64,000 nucleotides of DNA from Chloroflexota bacterium (GTDB lineage Bacteria > Chloroflexota > UBA11872 > VXOZ01), in NCBI GenBank assembly GCA_958295775.1, contig CATQHC010000003.1, forward strand, positions 248,001 through 312,000, written 5' to 3'. Numbering within the stretch: the stretch's first letter is position 1; every line of letters starts with the position of its first letter. The notes under the pieces were generated by a model. It did not search any database. It saw nothing but the letters and a program-made list of their open reading frames with translations, and was not told the DNA's origin. A program made the position numbers and the translations under genes. Below, one piece after another: positions 40,522 through 49,649 of the stretch.

Positions 40522-40831
40522 AGACCGGATATGCCGAAGTGACAACCTCATCCCGAAAATACGGGGAGAGTCCGTTAGGAGTGCGTATGTCTATCTCACG
40601 CCCGCCAAGAAGCGGTGAAAGCTCGCGCGCAATGCGCGCAAGGGTGAAAAACCCCGGCGTCCGCCCCGGCTCGAACTCCACGAGCACGTCAACATCGCTA
40701 TCGGCCGCAAAGTCCTCACGCATCACAGAGCCGAACAGCGCCAGCGTACGAATGTGATACCGCTGACAGACCGCAGCTATCTGCTCTCGGGGTACCGGAA
40801 TCTGTGGTGTGGCCTGAAGTTGCTTTGCCAA
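40508..40831 (-). CDS. mntA: MntA-like antitoxin (minimal nucleotidyltransferase)
   Basis: A ~107-residue minimal nucleotidyltransferase. LALFGSVMREDFAADSDVDVLVEF carries GS...D...SDxD, the catalytic set of MNT proteins that adenylylate HepT. The protein is somewhat longer than usual at the N-terminus. The start is uncertain: TTG 40831 is my choice because the conserved region follows soon after and no ATG lies in the right place; frames extend to 40987. It precedes hepT with a 14-base overlap, the normal order for the module. Confidence 0.85.
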   Translation of the reverse strand: MAKQLQATPQIPVPREQIAAVCQRYHIRTLALFGSVMREDFAADSDVDVLVEFEPGRTPGFFTLARIARELSPLLGGREIDIRTPNGLSPYFRDEVVTSAYPVYEGS

Positions 40832-41063
40832 TTTGGTAATCCCTGTCCGTAATTGCCACCACTCGATGCGCACCGGGAAGCGATTTTCTGCGGAGAGCTT
40901 TCCACTGCCCTCCAGAATATTGCCAATTTGCGTGACAAGACAATTCTCCCATTCATTATCGCACGGTATATGCAAGAGCGGGACCAAGGGAGCTGAAATC
41001 AGACACTCCCGTCACGCAAGACCGCATTCGCCCTGCCTCAATATCTGCAGCGCAATTCGCAGT

Positions 41064-41813
41064 TCACGGAGCAAGCTTACGCCCAACCACAATCAAGCGG
41101 TCGGCCTCCAGGCCGTAAGGTGCGCCGTCAATGCTGCCGTAGAGCTTCACGTCCGCAAAGCCGGCAGCAGTGAAGCGGTCCTTGAGTTCCTGGCCGGAGT
41201 AGACCGTATGGTGGACCGTGTAAACGCGCACGTCGTTGCCCCGGATGATTGTCCATTCCATGCGGATGCGTGTCCAGTCATCCAAGACCTCGCGGCGGTC
41301 GATCACCACGGAGCCGTCGGCATATTTCCTGGAGCTTGTGGGTTGGAACGACCGTGCGAGCCGCTCCTTCCCGACCACGTCCATGACCAGCGCGCCGCCC
41401 GGCCGCAAACTCTCAAAGGCATTTTGCAATACCCTCAGGTCTTCATCTTTGTCTTCAAAGTAGCCGAACGACGTGAACATGCTCAGGGCGAGATCGAAAG
41501 CGCAGGGCCGCGCAAATGTGCGCATATCCTCTTGTACCCACTCAACCTCCACGTTTGCCGCGGCTGCCCTCTCCCTGGCCTTGTCGAGAAAGAACGCCGT
41601 CCTATCCACGCCGGTGACGCGATAGCCGCGCCGGGCCAGGGGGATTGCAAAGCGTCCCGGCCCGCAGCAGAGATCGAGGATTGACTGCGGTTCTATCCCA
41701 ACCAGCCTCAGTAGCGGCTCGACTTCCTCCTCAGCGGCAGCGATGCGCGAGGGAGAGAACATGTACGGATACGTCTCAATCCAGAGCGATTCGTCCTCAA
41801 ACCATTCCGTCAT
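41064..41813 (-). CDS. Class I SAM-dependent methyltransferase, first
   Basis: A 249-residue Rossmann methyltransferase. ILDLCCGPGRFAIPLARRG near 45-62 is motif I and VTGVDRTAFFLDKARE motif II; EWVQEDMRTF is motif III and FDLALSMFTSFGYF motif IV. The C-terminal half with VYTVHHTVYSGQELKDRFTAAGF is typical of small-molecule methyltransferases of the group of Methyltransf_25. The substrate is unknown. It is monocistronic, between the toxin-antitoxin module and the IS30 element. Confidence 0.88.
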   Translation of the reverse strand: MTEWFEDESLWIETYPYMFSPSRIAAAEEEVEPLLRLVGIEPQSILDLCCGPGRFAIPLARRGYRVTGVDRTAFFLDKARERAAAANVEVEWVQEDMRTFARPCAFDLALSMFTSFGYFEDKDEDLRVLQNAFESLRPGGALVMDVVGKERLARSFQPTSSRKYADGSVVIDRREVLDDWTRIRMEWTIIRGNDVRVYTVHHTVYSGQELKDRFTAAGFADVKLYGSIDGAPYGLEADRLIVVGRKLAP

Positions 41814-41976
41814 GCTTGCCTTCCGGTTTTCCTCGTGTGAGCAAAAGCCATAGAGTATCCGGTCTGAGCTGCGATGGGGTCACTCATAGGTCGACTAGAC
41901 ACCTCCGCACACAGAGTGATTAATGCTTGGCCCAGGGTATGAACCCTTCTGTCTAGTATTCAAGCTTGTGAACACA

Positions 41977-42002
41977 AGAGCGGGGACAAGCCCCCGCTCT
42001 AC
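41977..42002. repeat. Dispersed GC-rich hairpin, family B, copy 2 (reverse)
   Basis: AGAGCGGGG and CCCCGCTCT pair around ACAAGC. It is the reverse complement of the GGGGCTTGT form elsewhere. Confidence 0.7.
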
Positions 42003-42027
42003 ACGGAGCAAGGCGAGAATCAATCCG

Positions 42028-43038
42028 TCATTCCCGCGCACGCGGGAAGGTGGACTCACATTTCAAGTGCAACACTTGGTTCATGAATACTTCTGCTGGC
42101 GTTTGGTAGTCAAGACACTTGCGCGGGGTGTGGTTGTAGGCCTGCACGAGTTGCGCAAAGCGTTCCTCGGTTACGGTCGCCAGATCGGTCTTGCGCGGCA
42201 GCCCGCGCCGCAGGCGCCCGATAGCATTTTCGATGCCGCCTTTCTGCCAGGGAGAGTGGGTGTCGCAGAAGAAGGTCTGCATCCCCAGGTCATGGAGGCG
42301 GTAGTGGCGCGCGAACTCGGTGCCGTTGTCGAAGGTGGCGGTTTGACGCCACTCTGGAGGCAAGGAAGCGAACAGGTCGTGCATGGCAGTGGCGATAGGT
42401 TCGGCGGCCTTGCCGGGCGGTCGCGTGGCGATGAGCAAGCGCGAGTGGCGCTCGTGCAAGGTCAAGACGGCTTGGCCGTAGGTGCGAAAGAGCATCAGGT
42501 CCACCTCCCAATGACCGGGGGATTGGCGGTCTGCCGCCGTCTGGGGCCGTTCTGCCAGCGGTCGGCGCTGGGCAATGAACGAGGCCGGACTGCCGCCTCT
42601 GCGCCCCCGCCAGCCGCGTTTGGACTTGCCCCGCGGCAGGTAGTGCCGCCACGTGTAGTCCTTGGTGCGTGCCATTTGCGCGTAGATAAAGCGATAGATG
42701 GTCTCGTGGGAGATGACCGGGCCGCTGGCGTCCCGCGCCAAGCGTCCGGATACCTGCTCCGGCGACCAGCCAGCTCGCAAGTATCCCAGCACCGCCTCCC
42801 GCAAGGCAGCATCTCGCTCCAGCTTGCCGCCGCCCCAACGCCGCGCCAACGCCTGTTCCTGGGCATATCTCGCCTGATACCCCTGCTTCCCGGACCCATT
42901 GCGTATTACCTCCCGCGTAATGGTCGATGGCGCGCGATCCAGAGCTGTAGCAATTTTCCGCTGCGACTGCCCCGCGGCGAGAAGTCTGGCCACTTCACAC
43001 CGCTCTTCAATGGTAAAATGCGTGTATCTCTTTCCCAT
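42028..43038 (-). CDS. IS30-family transposase
   Basis: A 336-residue transposase, apparently intact. The N-terminus has a helix-turn-helix (FTIEERCEVARLLAAGQSQRKIA). The DDE set is Asp170 in GHWEVDLM, Asp227 in FDNGTEF and Glu260 in KGGIENAIG, with normal spacing. The frame continues through the right terminal inverted repeat (encoding LHLKCES) and takes its stop codon from flanking DNA, giving an extra TFPRARE. This suggests either that the element normally ends its gene in the repeat or that insertion changed the C-terminus. Confidence 0.95.
   Translation of the reverse strand: MGKRYTHFTIEERCEVARLLAAGQSQRKIATALDRAPSTITREVIRNGSGKQGYQARYAQEQALARRWGGGKLERDAALREAVLGYLRAGWSPEQVSGRLARDASGPVISHETIYRFIYAQMARTKDYTWRHYLPRGKSKRGWRGRRGGSPASFIAQRRPLAERPQTAADRQSPGHWEVDLMLFRTYGQAVLTLHERHSRLLIATRPPGKAAEPIATAMHDLFASLPPEWRQTATFDNGTEFARHYRLHDLGMQTFFCDTHSPWQKGGIENAIGRLRRGLPRKTDLATVTEERFAQLVQAYNHTPRKCLDYQTPAEVFMNQVLHLKCESTFPRARE
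42031..42048. repeat. Dispersed inverted repeat, family E, copy 2
   Basis: TTCCCGC and GCGGGAA around GCAC, directly outside the right end of IS30. It provides the last codons of the IS30 transposase reading frame. Confidence 0.65.
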
Positions 43039-43078
43039 GGCAACACCTTAGCAAAGTGTTGCACTTCGTTTGTGAGTC
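42053..43078. mobile_element. IS30-family insertion sequence, complete copy
   Basis: Ends are marked by imperfect inverted repeats: GACTCACATTTCAAGTGCAA at the right end (42053) and, on the minus strand, GACTCACAAACGAAGTGCAA at the left (43078). They share GACTCACA and AAGTGCAACACTT. The transposase gene fills the ~1.03-kb unit. The insertion lies inside a family E-type hairpin/family B region on one side. No clear target duplication is seen. A second, decayed copy is at 11502-11658. Confidence 0.85.
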
Positions 43079-43275
43079 TAGAGAATCCATCCACTCCGCG
43101 CTACGAATGAGTCGTGATACGGGAGGCCGCAGCTACGTGGAATCCTGTGTTTGGGTAATCCTAGATTCCTCGCTCCGCTCGGAATGACATTAATTGTCAA
43201 TACTGTAAAGTGGGGGGAGGATTTTAGCAGCGAAATGCGCAACGCATTCAGGAATGACATCGGGTGCAAGCCTGA

Positions 43276-44154
43276 TTACACTAGCTTATTCTGCAGCGTA
43301 TCCACCTGATCGCGGGCGTGGTAGGAGGAGCGGACGAGGGGGCCGGATTCGACGTGGCGGATGCCAAGAGACTCGCCGATCTCTTTGAGTTCGTCGAATT
43401 CTTCAGGGCGGTAATAGCGTTCCAGCTTCTGGTGCTTCTTGGAGGGGCGGAGGTATTGGCCGATGGTGAAGATATCCACACCGGTCGCGGCCATGTCGGT
43501 GAGCGTCTGGAGGATTTCGTCCCAGGTCTCGCCCAGACCCAGCATAATACCGGACTTGGTGAGGATGTCCGGGTCGAGTTGCTTGGCCGTGCGCAGCACC
43601 CAGTGGCTGCGCTCGTAGCGGGCCTTGGGGCGCACGCGGCGCTGCAAACGCGGCACGGTTTCCACATTGTGATTGAGGATTTCCGGCTTGGCGGCCACCA
43701 CCTCTTTGAGCGCGTCGTGTTTGCCCGCCAGATCGGGAATAAGTACTTCGATGGAGCAATCCTCGTTCAGCTCCCGCACTTTGCGGATAGTTTCGGCAAA
43801 GACTTGCGCGCCGCCGTCTTCCAGGTCGTCGCGCGCGACGGACGTAATCACGGCGTGGCGCAGTCCCATCTGCTTCACCGCCCAAGCCACGCGGATGGGT
43901 TCGATCTTGTCGAGACCGGCGGGACGCCCGCTCTTCACCGCACAAAAGCTGCATGCGCGAGTGCAGGTATCGCCCAGGATCATGAAGGTGGCCGTGCGCG
44001 AATTCCAGCATTCGCTGATATTCGGGCAGCGCGCCTCCTCGCAGACGGTATGCAGGTCCATACCCCGCATGATCTGCTTGAGCTCGCGGTACTGGTCGCC
44101 TTCTTTCCAGCGAACGCGGATCCACTCCGGCTTTCGTTCCAGTGATGTTGCCAT
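43276..44154 (-). CDS. lipA: Lipoyl synthase
   Basis: A 292-residue radical-SAM enzyme that inserts sulfur into the octanoyl group. [12 protein letters not shown] near 38-49 is the auxiliary cluster motif (CX4CX5C) and [10 protein letters not shown] near 63-70 the CX3CX2C SAM cluster. The C-terminus carries [13 protein letters not shown], typical of LipA. It is complete and of family length. It would follow LipB in the pathway but is separated from lipB by mntA/hepT, a methyltransferase and IS30. All lie on the same strand, so an original lipA-lipB neighbourhood may have been split. Confidence 0.97.
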   Translation of the reverse strand: MATSLERKPEWIRVRWKEGDQYRELKQIMRGMDLHTVCEEARCPNISECWNSRTATFMILGDTCTRACSFCAVKSGRPAGLDKIEPIRVAWAVKQMGLRHAVITSVARDDLEDGGAQVFAETIRKVRELNEDCSIEVLIPDLAGKHDALKEVVAAKPEILNHNVETVPRLQRRVRPKARYERSHWVLRTAKQLDPDILTKSGIMLGLGETWDEILQTLTDMAATGVDIFTIGQYLRPSKKHQKLERYYRPEEFDELKEIGESLGIRHVESGPLVRSSYHARDQVDTLQNKLV

Positions 44155-44302
44155 ACGGTGTGATCTTTAGTGAAGAGAACTCTGACTGCGGCGAGTCTCA
44201 CCCTCAGAATAGCATGTTCAGACTGCGCGTTCCCAACAGCGCAGGAGCGAACTCCAGCGGGAGCTACGGCGCGCGCGAAATGACGCAAGACTTAGGCACA
44301 CT

Positions 44303-45070
44303 CTACCGCTGCGGCCGCGCCACGAAGATCATCTTTTCCTCGATGCCGGTAAATGGATCGGCCTCATAGCCGCCAAACACATTCTCCACCGCAAAGTTGG
44401 ACTGCGCAAGCCGCGCCTCCATTTCGTAGCGGTACGAGTAACGGACCGGAAACTCGCTCACTACCCGGCGGATTGAGCTGTCGTTCTGCAGATGATCATA
44501 GAGGTACGTCGTGCGCACCACTTGGGTCTCGCGGTCTACTTCCCACACCTCGAACTGCTGAATTGGCGCGCCGGTTCGGGGGTCCGCCAGGACGTTACGC
44601 AATGTCACCATGCGGTCGCGCACGTCATACTCCTGCGTCAGTGGGTTGAAGAGATCCAGGATGAGCAACCCTTCCGGGTGGAGCAAACGGTGTGCGGCGG
44701 CGAGCGCCTGCGTCTGCTGCAACGTGGTCGCCAAGTGAGCGAAGGCATTGAGCGCGGAGAAAACGAGGCGCGCCTGCACGGGCACTGCGGCGGCTTCCAT
44801 CTGTTGGTGCAGAAGCTGGAACTTCTCAGTGGAGACGTCATACGCCGCAAACCGTTCTGCAGCCCGGTTGAGCATCGCCTGCGAAGAATCGATGCCAATT
44901 ACACTGTAGCCCTGCTGCGCGAGGGGTGCCAGCGCGCGGGCTGTGCCGCAGCCCAATTCGACTATCGGGCCGTCCGTGCGCGCGGCAAAATTCCGCCAGA
45001 ACGCGCCATCCTCGTCCCAGTCGTCGTATTCGAGATCGTATAGGCGGGCGAGTTCATCGGACTCAAGCAT
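44303..45070 (-). CDS. Class I SAM-dependent methyltransferase, second
   Basis: A 255-residue methyltransferase of the Methyltransf_25 type. IVELGCGTARALAPLAQQG near 36 is motif I, SVIGIDSSQAMLNRAAERF motif II, and LVFSALNAFAHL motif IV. The enzyme opens with YDLEYDDWDEDGAFW, a common start in this family. I place the start at ATG 45070. The upstream gene on the same strand, a small membrane protein, ends 29 bases before, so they are likely one operon. The substrate is unknown. Confidence 0.88.
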   Translation of the reverse strand: MLESDELARLYDLEYDDWDEDGAFWRNFAARTDGPIVELGCGTARALAPLAQQGYSVIGIDSSQAMLNRAAERFAAYDVSTEKFQLLHQQMEAAAVPVQARLVFSALNAFAHLATTLQQTQALAAAHRLLHPEGLLILDLFNPLTQEYDVRDRMVTLRNVLADPRTGAPIQQFEVWEVDRETQVVRTTYLYDHLQNDSSIRRVVSEFPVRYSYRYEMEARLAQSNFAVENVFGGYEADPFTGIEEKMIFVARPQR

Positions 45071-45099
45071 AGTATCCAGAACAGATCTTTCGCACCGGC

Positions 45100-45687
45100 T
45101 TACTTGCGTGCCAAGAAGAGCGATTCCACCACTGCGGCGAGCGCGGCAATGAGCAGAAACATTGTCAAGTTCCAGCTCCCCACCAACAGCAAGCTCAGAT
45201 TTGCTACGAGAATGCTCGACAGCAAAAACGAATGACCGGCTACCAGCACCGGATTGCCCTGCTGCAACCGCGATGGCGCGAACCACGAAAACACGCGATG
45301 CATAAGCGGTAAACTTGTCACAAACGTGGCGATGAAAACGCTAACGACAAAGATTACCCTGCTAGAACTTTGCGCAGGATCCTGGGTGACCATCACCCAG
45401 AGCAGCGCGAGCCAACTGGCGGCGATCGCGGCCAACATAATTACCGCGCGTACCAGCCACGCAGGCACGATCCGGCGCAGTGAGATTGTGCGCACCGACT
45501 TGGATTTGCGTTGCGGCCGCGGGCGCCGCACGGCTACTGACGGTGACGGCCAGTTTGTAACGTTTGCGGCGCCAAGCCTCTTGGAAGTGAGAATGGGATC
45601 AAGGCGGGTCCCCACAGCGGTAGCTGAGGATGAGAGCCTGCGTTTTGGGGCGCGCCGCGACTGGCGTTGCTCAAGCGGGGAGGCCAT
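45100..45687 (-). CDS. Hypothetical four-helix membrane protein
   Basis: A 195-residue protein I do not recognise. A basic, Ser/Arg-rich ~75-residue N-terminus (RRAPKRRLSSS...RPRPQRKSKS) is followed by four hydrophobic helices, roughly 80-105, 115-135, 145-170 and 172-192. No catalytic motif is present. ATG 45687 is chosen as start; a frame continues to 45777. It lies 29 bases before the second methyltransferase gene on the same strand, and may work with it on a membrane substrate. Confidence 0.7.
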   Translation of the reverse strand: MASPLEQRQSRRAPKRRLSSSATAVGTRLDPILTSKRLGAANVTNWPSPSVAVRRPRPQRKSKSVRTISLRRIVPAWLVRAVIMLAAIAASWLALLWVMVTQDPAQSSSRVIFVVSVFIATFVTSLPLMHRVFSWFAPSRLQQGNPVLVAGHSFLLSSILVANLSLLLVGSWNLTMFLLIAALAAVVESLFLARK

Positions 45688-46090
45688 GCAAGTCCTTAGG
45701 CTCGGGGTGGGCAAGAACTGAGGGTACCCGTATGCTAGCACACCAACTGCATCCCAGCAAGCGGTGTATTCTTGCATTCAGGGGCATCCGTGCAACTGTG
45801 AATACTCTCCAATTCTGTGAGGTTAGCGCTCGGATTGCCTTCCACTTCAATGCGAATGAGCTGCTGTTACCTCGCCAAGCCGGCAAGGCGCCGTTTGCCA
45901 ATTCGGCGTTCAGAACAGCAACTCGCAGTGGCAATTGCAGCCAATGAATTGGGTTGGGTTCCCTGCGGGTTGTGGCTCTGACAGTTTCGCTATCTGTCAT
46001 CTCGTTAGACCTCCAAGTGACAGCACGGTCTATAATGGCAACCAAGATGATACTCTCATTCTATTTGGGTACCCCAGCGGGAGGCGTTTC
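45688..46090. other. 403-base divergent region with a TATAAT box
   Basis: Between divergent genes. TATAAT at 46031-46036 would serve the sulfatase gene; no good -35 is seen. I see no gene or listed repeat. Confidence 0.45.
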
Positions 46091-47521
46091 ATGGCGCAAG
46101 CTCCGAACATACTGCTTATTACTACCGACCAGCAGCGTTGGGATACGCTCGGCTGCTATGGCAACAAGAAGGTCAAGACCCCTCACATCGATGCCCTGGC
46201 TGCTCAGGGCACACGTTTTGTTAGGCCTTACACACAAAACACCATCTGCACGCCGGCCCGGGCCTGCCTCCAGACCGGACGCTACATCCACCAGCACGGT
46301 GTGACCTTCCAGGCGATTCCCATCGACCGTACGCCGGGCCTGCCCGCGTCGGAATTGACTTTCATGGAGCGTCTCCATGACGTGGCGGGGTATTATACCG
46401 CCGCCTTCGGCAAGATTCACATGTGGCCGCCGAAAGGGTTCCGCTTCACGAGTCTGACGGAAGGCAAGGGTTCGCGTTGGAAAGAGTCCTCCGGCACCCA
46501 TCTGGGTCCGGGTCCTCTGGGGCCGCTTTACGCCGCCTGGCTGGAGGAACGGCACCCAGGCGGCTATGAGAAAATCTACGCCCAGCGCCGCCAACCCGAA
46601 TACAAAGAGATGACGGCCATCACGAATGTGCTGCCCTACGAAGACTACATCGACACCTGGATCACGAACAACACCGCCGGTTTCATGCGCGAGAGCCGTG
46701 ATCGGCCCTTCTTCGCCTGGTGCGGCATCTGCGGGCCGCACGGCCCGCTGGACCCGCCGGAGCCTTACGCCAGCATGTACGATCCGGCGGAGGTCGATCT
46801 GCCGGTGACGTACCTCGCCGACGACAGCGACAAGCCAAAAAACCTGCAGAACGGCGGCGGACGCTTTGCCAAGGAGCCGGACGACCGCATCATCCGCAAC
46901 GCCATTGCCAAATACTGGGGTCTCTGCACCATGATCGACGACATGGTGGGACAGTTGGTGCAGACGTTGGCGGATGCCGGCACGCTGGACAACACGCTCA
47001 TCATCTACGCCAGCGACCACGGCGACCACATGGGAGATTGGTCGCGCGGCGGCAAAGGCACGTTTTGGGAACCGTCGGCGCGAGTGCCGCTCATCGTTAT
47101 CCCGCCGGCCGGTCACGCGCGTATTCCGGTGGTGGAGGACGTGGCGGAAACCTTCCAGATCGCGCCGACAATCCTGGACTACGCCGGCGTGCCCATCCCG
47201 GAAGCCATGGCCGCCACCAGCCTGCGGCCGGTTATCGAGGGCAAGACAGACCTGCCCGGCATAGCGCTGTCCGACTACGTCGGCAACCCGCGTTCTACGC
47301 GCGGCACGGCGCTCATCACGAATCGTTACAAGTACGCGTATTGGGGCCGGGAAAACGGCGGCGAGCTTTACGACCTGCAGGAAGACCCGCATGAGTTCCG
47401 GAATCTCGTCCACGATCCGGCCGCCCAAGCTCGCATCCGCGAATACCACGGCTTGCTCACCGAACGCCTGCTCGCCACCACCACCCCGCCGCTGGACATG
47501 ATCGGGCCGGAGTGGCCGTAG
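46091..47521 (+). CDS. Sulfatase (alkaline-phosphatase superfamily, formylglycine type)
   Basis: A 476-residue hydrolase. NTICTPARACLQTGRY near 57-71 contains C-T-P-A-R, the CxPxR motif in which Cys is made into formylglycine by an FGE-type enzyme. ILLITTDQQRWDTLGCYG near 7-24 and IIYASDHGDHMGDW near 310 supply the metal-binding Asp and His residues. There is no signal peptide, so it may act on cytoplasmic sulfate esters. GGGAGG lies six bases before ATG 46091. The gene is monocistronic. It fits a heterotroph that uses sulfated sugars, but the substrate is unknown. Confidence 0.93.
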   Translation: MAQAPNILLITTDQQRWDTLGCYGNKKVKTPHIDALAAQGTRFVRPYTQNTICTPARACLQTGRYIHQHGVTFQAIPIDRTPGLPASELTFMERLHDVAGYYTAAFGKIHMWPPKGFRFTSLTEGKGSRWKESSGTHLGPGPLGPLYAAWLEERHPGGYEKIYAQRRQPEYKEMTAITNVLPYEDYIDTWITNNTAGFMRESRDRPFFAWCGICGPHGPLDPPEPYASMYDPAEVDLPVTYLADDSDKPKNLQNGGGRFAKEPDDRIIRNAIAKYWGLCTMIDDMVGQLVQTLADAGTLDNTLIIYASDHGDHMGDWSRGGKGTFWEPSARVPLIVIPPAGHARIPVVEDVAETFQIAPTILDYAGVPIPEAMAATSLRPVIEGKTDLPGIALSDYVGNPRSTRGTALITNRYKYAYWGRENGGELYDLQEDPHEFRNLVHDPAAQARIREYHGLLTERLLATTTPPLDMIGPEWP

Positions 47522-47643
47522 CGGGATATACTTTCAACTTATTGCGAGCTACAGCCTCGACACTCCTGCATACTGAGGTTAGCGCGAGCCGGCATGTCTA
47601 TGGCGGGCCGAGAAACACTGGCGCTCACCTTCTCCGACATGAA

Positions 47644-47662
47644 GCGGGCGGCAAGCCCCCGT
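47644..47662. repeat. Dispersed hairpin, family B, copy 3 (decayed)
   Basis: GCGGGCGGCAAGCCCCCGT retains the family's core in reverse direction, with mismatches. Confidence 0.5.
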
Positions 47663-47724
47663 GCTGCGGTCTGCCAGCAAAGTCGATCAAGCACTGGCGA
47701 AGGCAATTGGCCCAGCGCCGTGTC

Positions 47725-49107
47725 CTAATCCCATGGCATCGGCAGTTTGCCCGTTTGCCGATAGTCGTCTATGGTGCTGCACGCGGCGTTCACCACCGTT
47801 GCCACGTCGTCGCCGCGCCCCAGGTTATCCGTCAATTCATGCATGACGTGCAGTGGCAGCCCCCGCTGCGGCCACTCACGCCCATGTTCCATAGCGTGCT
47901 GCACCGCTGCCACCTCTTCCGGGCGGAGGTCCTGGCGAGTCTCCGCCAATCGCGCAACCGCTGCTCTGCTCGAGGGTACGACCGCCTGCGCCTGCATGGC
48001 GCGCGTAAAGCCCCGCAGCGCCGTATACGCCGCCTCCGCGTGCTGCGTTCGGGCAGCAATGCCAAGCCCAAACGCGGTGCGAACCGGCGTGGCGTGCACT
48101 TTGCCGCGCGGCAGCGGCGCCATCCGAAATCTGTTTCTCTGACTGAGATGCATCGGCGGATAGCCATACAGCATGGCCGGCGGCGTAATTGCCGGCGACG
48201 TTAAGATGAAGTAGTCCCACAAGTCCCTTAGGTTTACCACCGGGGAGACGCGGTGTTTGTGCATGAGATCATGCACAAACTGCAGGGCTGCCACCGCCGC
48301 CGGTTCCTGCAAGCCGCACTGCAGCGTATCCATGTCCACCAGAGACGCCTCGTTCTGCCACAGCGCCCAGAAGAGCCGCTCCCCGCGCGCCACCAACCCC
48401 CAGCGGGCCACCGAGCCGTCTTCATTGTTAACTGTCAGCTTGACTGCATTCTCCGCCAAGTTGTCCCAATCCCAGGTCGCGTCCGGCGGCGATATTCCTT
48501 GTTCGGCAAAGTGCTCCACGTCGTAGTAGAGCATGAGTGGCGCTGCGCCGACCGGCAGCGCGTACTGCGCGCCATCTACCTGATACTGATTGAGGACGCT
48601 TGGATAGAACTCTTGGTTGAATTCGGTGCTTTCCGGCCCGGTGAAGCGGTCTAGCGGCAGCAGTAGTCCGCTCCTGCCCCACCACCGTGCTTCTTCCGGC
48701 CACACGGTCACAAGGTCCGCTTCGAGGTTCTCCAGAATGCCCGCCGCCGCCTCAAGCGCCGCTGCCTGGGCCGCTTCTAAGTCTTCCTGCGACTTGGGAG
48801 ACTCTTCCATAATCGAATAGTTGTCTTCAAAGAAACGCAGCGCAAGCTGGTATCCGCCGCGCGCCGGCCCATACGGGCTCTCCTTGTCTGCCTCGAGCAC
48901 GGCTAGCGCTTTTCGGTACTTGTCCTCCGGTTTTTCGAGCGGGGTACCCAATTCTGTCGGGCCCCAGAGCGAAATGTACCGCGTGAACGCCGCGACGTTT
49001 ACCTCAGTCGCTTGCGGCGCACTGGGCGGAGACGATGGTGTCCCCACCGTGCTGCAGCCGGCGGCGAGCGCCGCCGAGCCTGCGAGTAATGATCGACGCG
49101 TAAGCAT
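47725..49107 (-). CDS. Extracellular solute-binding lipoprotein, third
   Basis: A 460-residue precursor. MLTRRSLLAGSAALAAGCS is a signal peptide with an RR pair and lipobox LAAGC; the mature protein starts at that Cys. The rest resembles family 1 solute-binding proteins (YALPVGAAPLMLYYDVEHFAEQGI, then DNLAENAVKL) but diverges more than the other two. A segment at 150-180 is Ala/Glu-rich and likely helical. ATG 49107 has AAAGGGG about ten bases upstream. There are no permeases nearby. The ligand is unknown. Confidence 0.85.
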   Translation of the reverse strand: MLTRRSLLAGSAALAAGCSTVGTPSSPPSAPQATEVNVAAFTRYISLWGPTELGTPLEKPEDKYRKALAVLEADKESPYGPARGGYQLALRFFEDNYSIMEESPKSQEDLEAAQAAALEAAAGILENLEADLVTVWPEEARWWGRSGLLLPLDRFTGPESTEFNQEFYPSVLNQYQVDGAQYALPVGAAPLMLYYDVEHFAEQGISPPDATWDWDNLAENAVKLTVNNEDGSVARWGLVARGERLFWALWQNEASLVDMDTLQCGLQEPAAVAALQFVHDLMHKHRVSPVVNLRDLWDYFILTSPAITPPAMLYGYPPMHLSQRNRFRMAPLPRGKVHATPVRTAFGLGIAARTQHAEAAYTALRGFTRAMQAQAVVPSSRAAVARLAETRQDLRPEEVAAVQHAMEHGREWPQRGLPLHVMHELTDNLGRGDDVATVVNAACSTIDDYRQTGKLPMPWD

Positions 49108-49502
49108 GGCTCTGCCCCTTTCCCCCAAAGTGCAGTGCTTAAGCTGTTTGGGCGCCTTCAACCCCACGTCTTTCACCCCACCCGGCGCCGGATATTGCAT
49201 CCATCATTACACAGTGATGGAGTGTGTCAAGCACTAAGCAGGGCCTGGTCGCCACTGAAGCCAAAAACAGAAAAGGAATTCCCAGTCCAGAAGGACGCAG
49301 AAATTCCATGCATAGCAAGTAAAAGAAGCAATTTACGGGGGAGTTACAAAGAGTGTATAGCAGCCCAATATTACAATATAAGAAAGTCCTGAGAATCTGG
49401 AAAAAGCCTCGATCTGTGCGTTTGAGGCGTAGCTAGCGCAGGGCGCGGCCAGCGAGTGGACTGCCCTCCGGCCGGGATTCGTATGGGCTTTCCGCTTTGC
49501 CG
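49108..49502. other. 395-base gene-free stretch
   Basis: It is upstream of the solute-binding protein gene and contains its promoter region. It is AT-richer around 49300-49380. No repeat or RNA is recognised. Confidence 0.45.
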
Positions 49503-49649
49503 CTATGCTTCCGCGAACCGCGCCGGCTCTTGCTCGAAGGCAGCCAGGCAATGGCGGCAGCAGAAGTAGTAGATGGTGCCCCGGTACTCGACTTTGTGCT
49601 CAGCCGTGGCGGGGTCTACCGATTCGTTGCACGTTGCGCATTTCGCCAT
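49503..49649 (-). CDS. 48-residue YHS-domain metal-binding protein
   Basis: A complete 48-residue gene: ATG 49649 with GGGAG seven bases upstream, stop at 49503. The protein has MAKCATCNESVDP at its start and YYFCCRHCLAAFEQEP near its end, the CxxC...Y-F-C-xx-C pattern of YHS/TRASH domains that bind copper or other metals. YHS domains are often fused to or encoded near copper ATPases; here copA is the next gene upstream on the same strand, 584 bases away. It may carry copper or sense it. It is too short for standard gene-finding cutoffs. Confidence 0.85.
   Translation of the reverse strand: MAKCATCNESVDPATAEHKVEYRGTIYYFCCRHCLAAFEQEPARFAEA

Noticed and set aside
41923-43110. A 395-codon open frame on the plus strand
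   Set aside because: It is antisense to the IS30 transposase, whose DDE residues are intact.
46061-47449. A 462-codon open frame on the minus strand
   Set aside because: It is antisense to the sulfatase gene with its CTPAR motif; no conserved motif in the antisense product.
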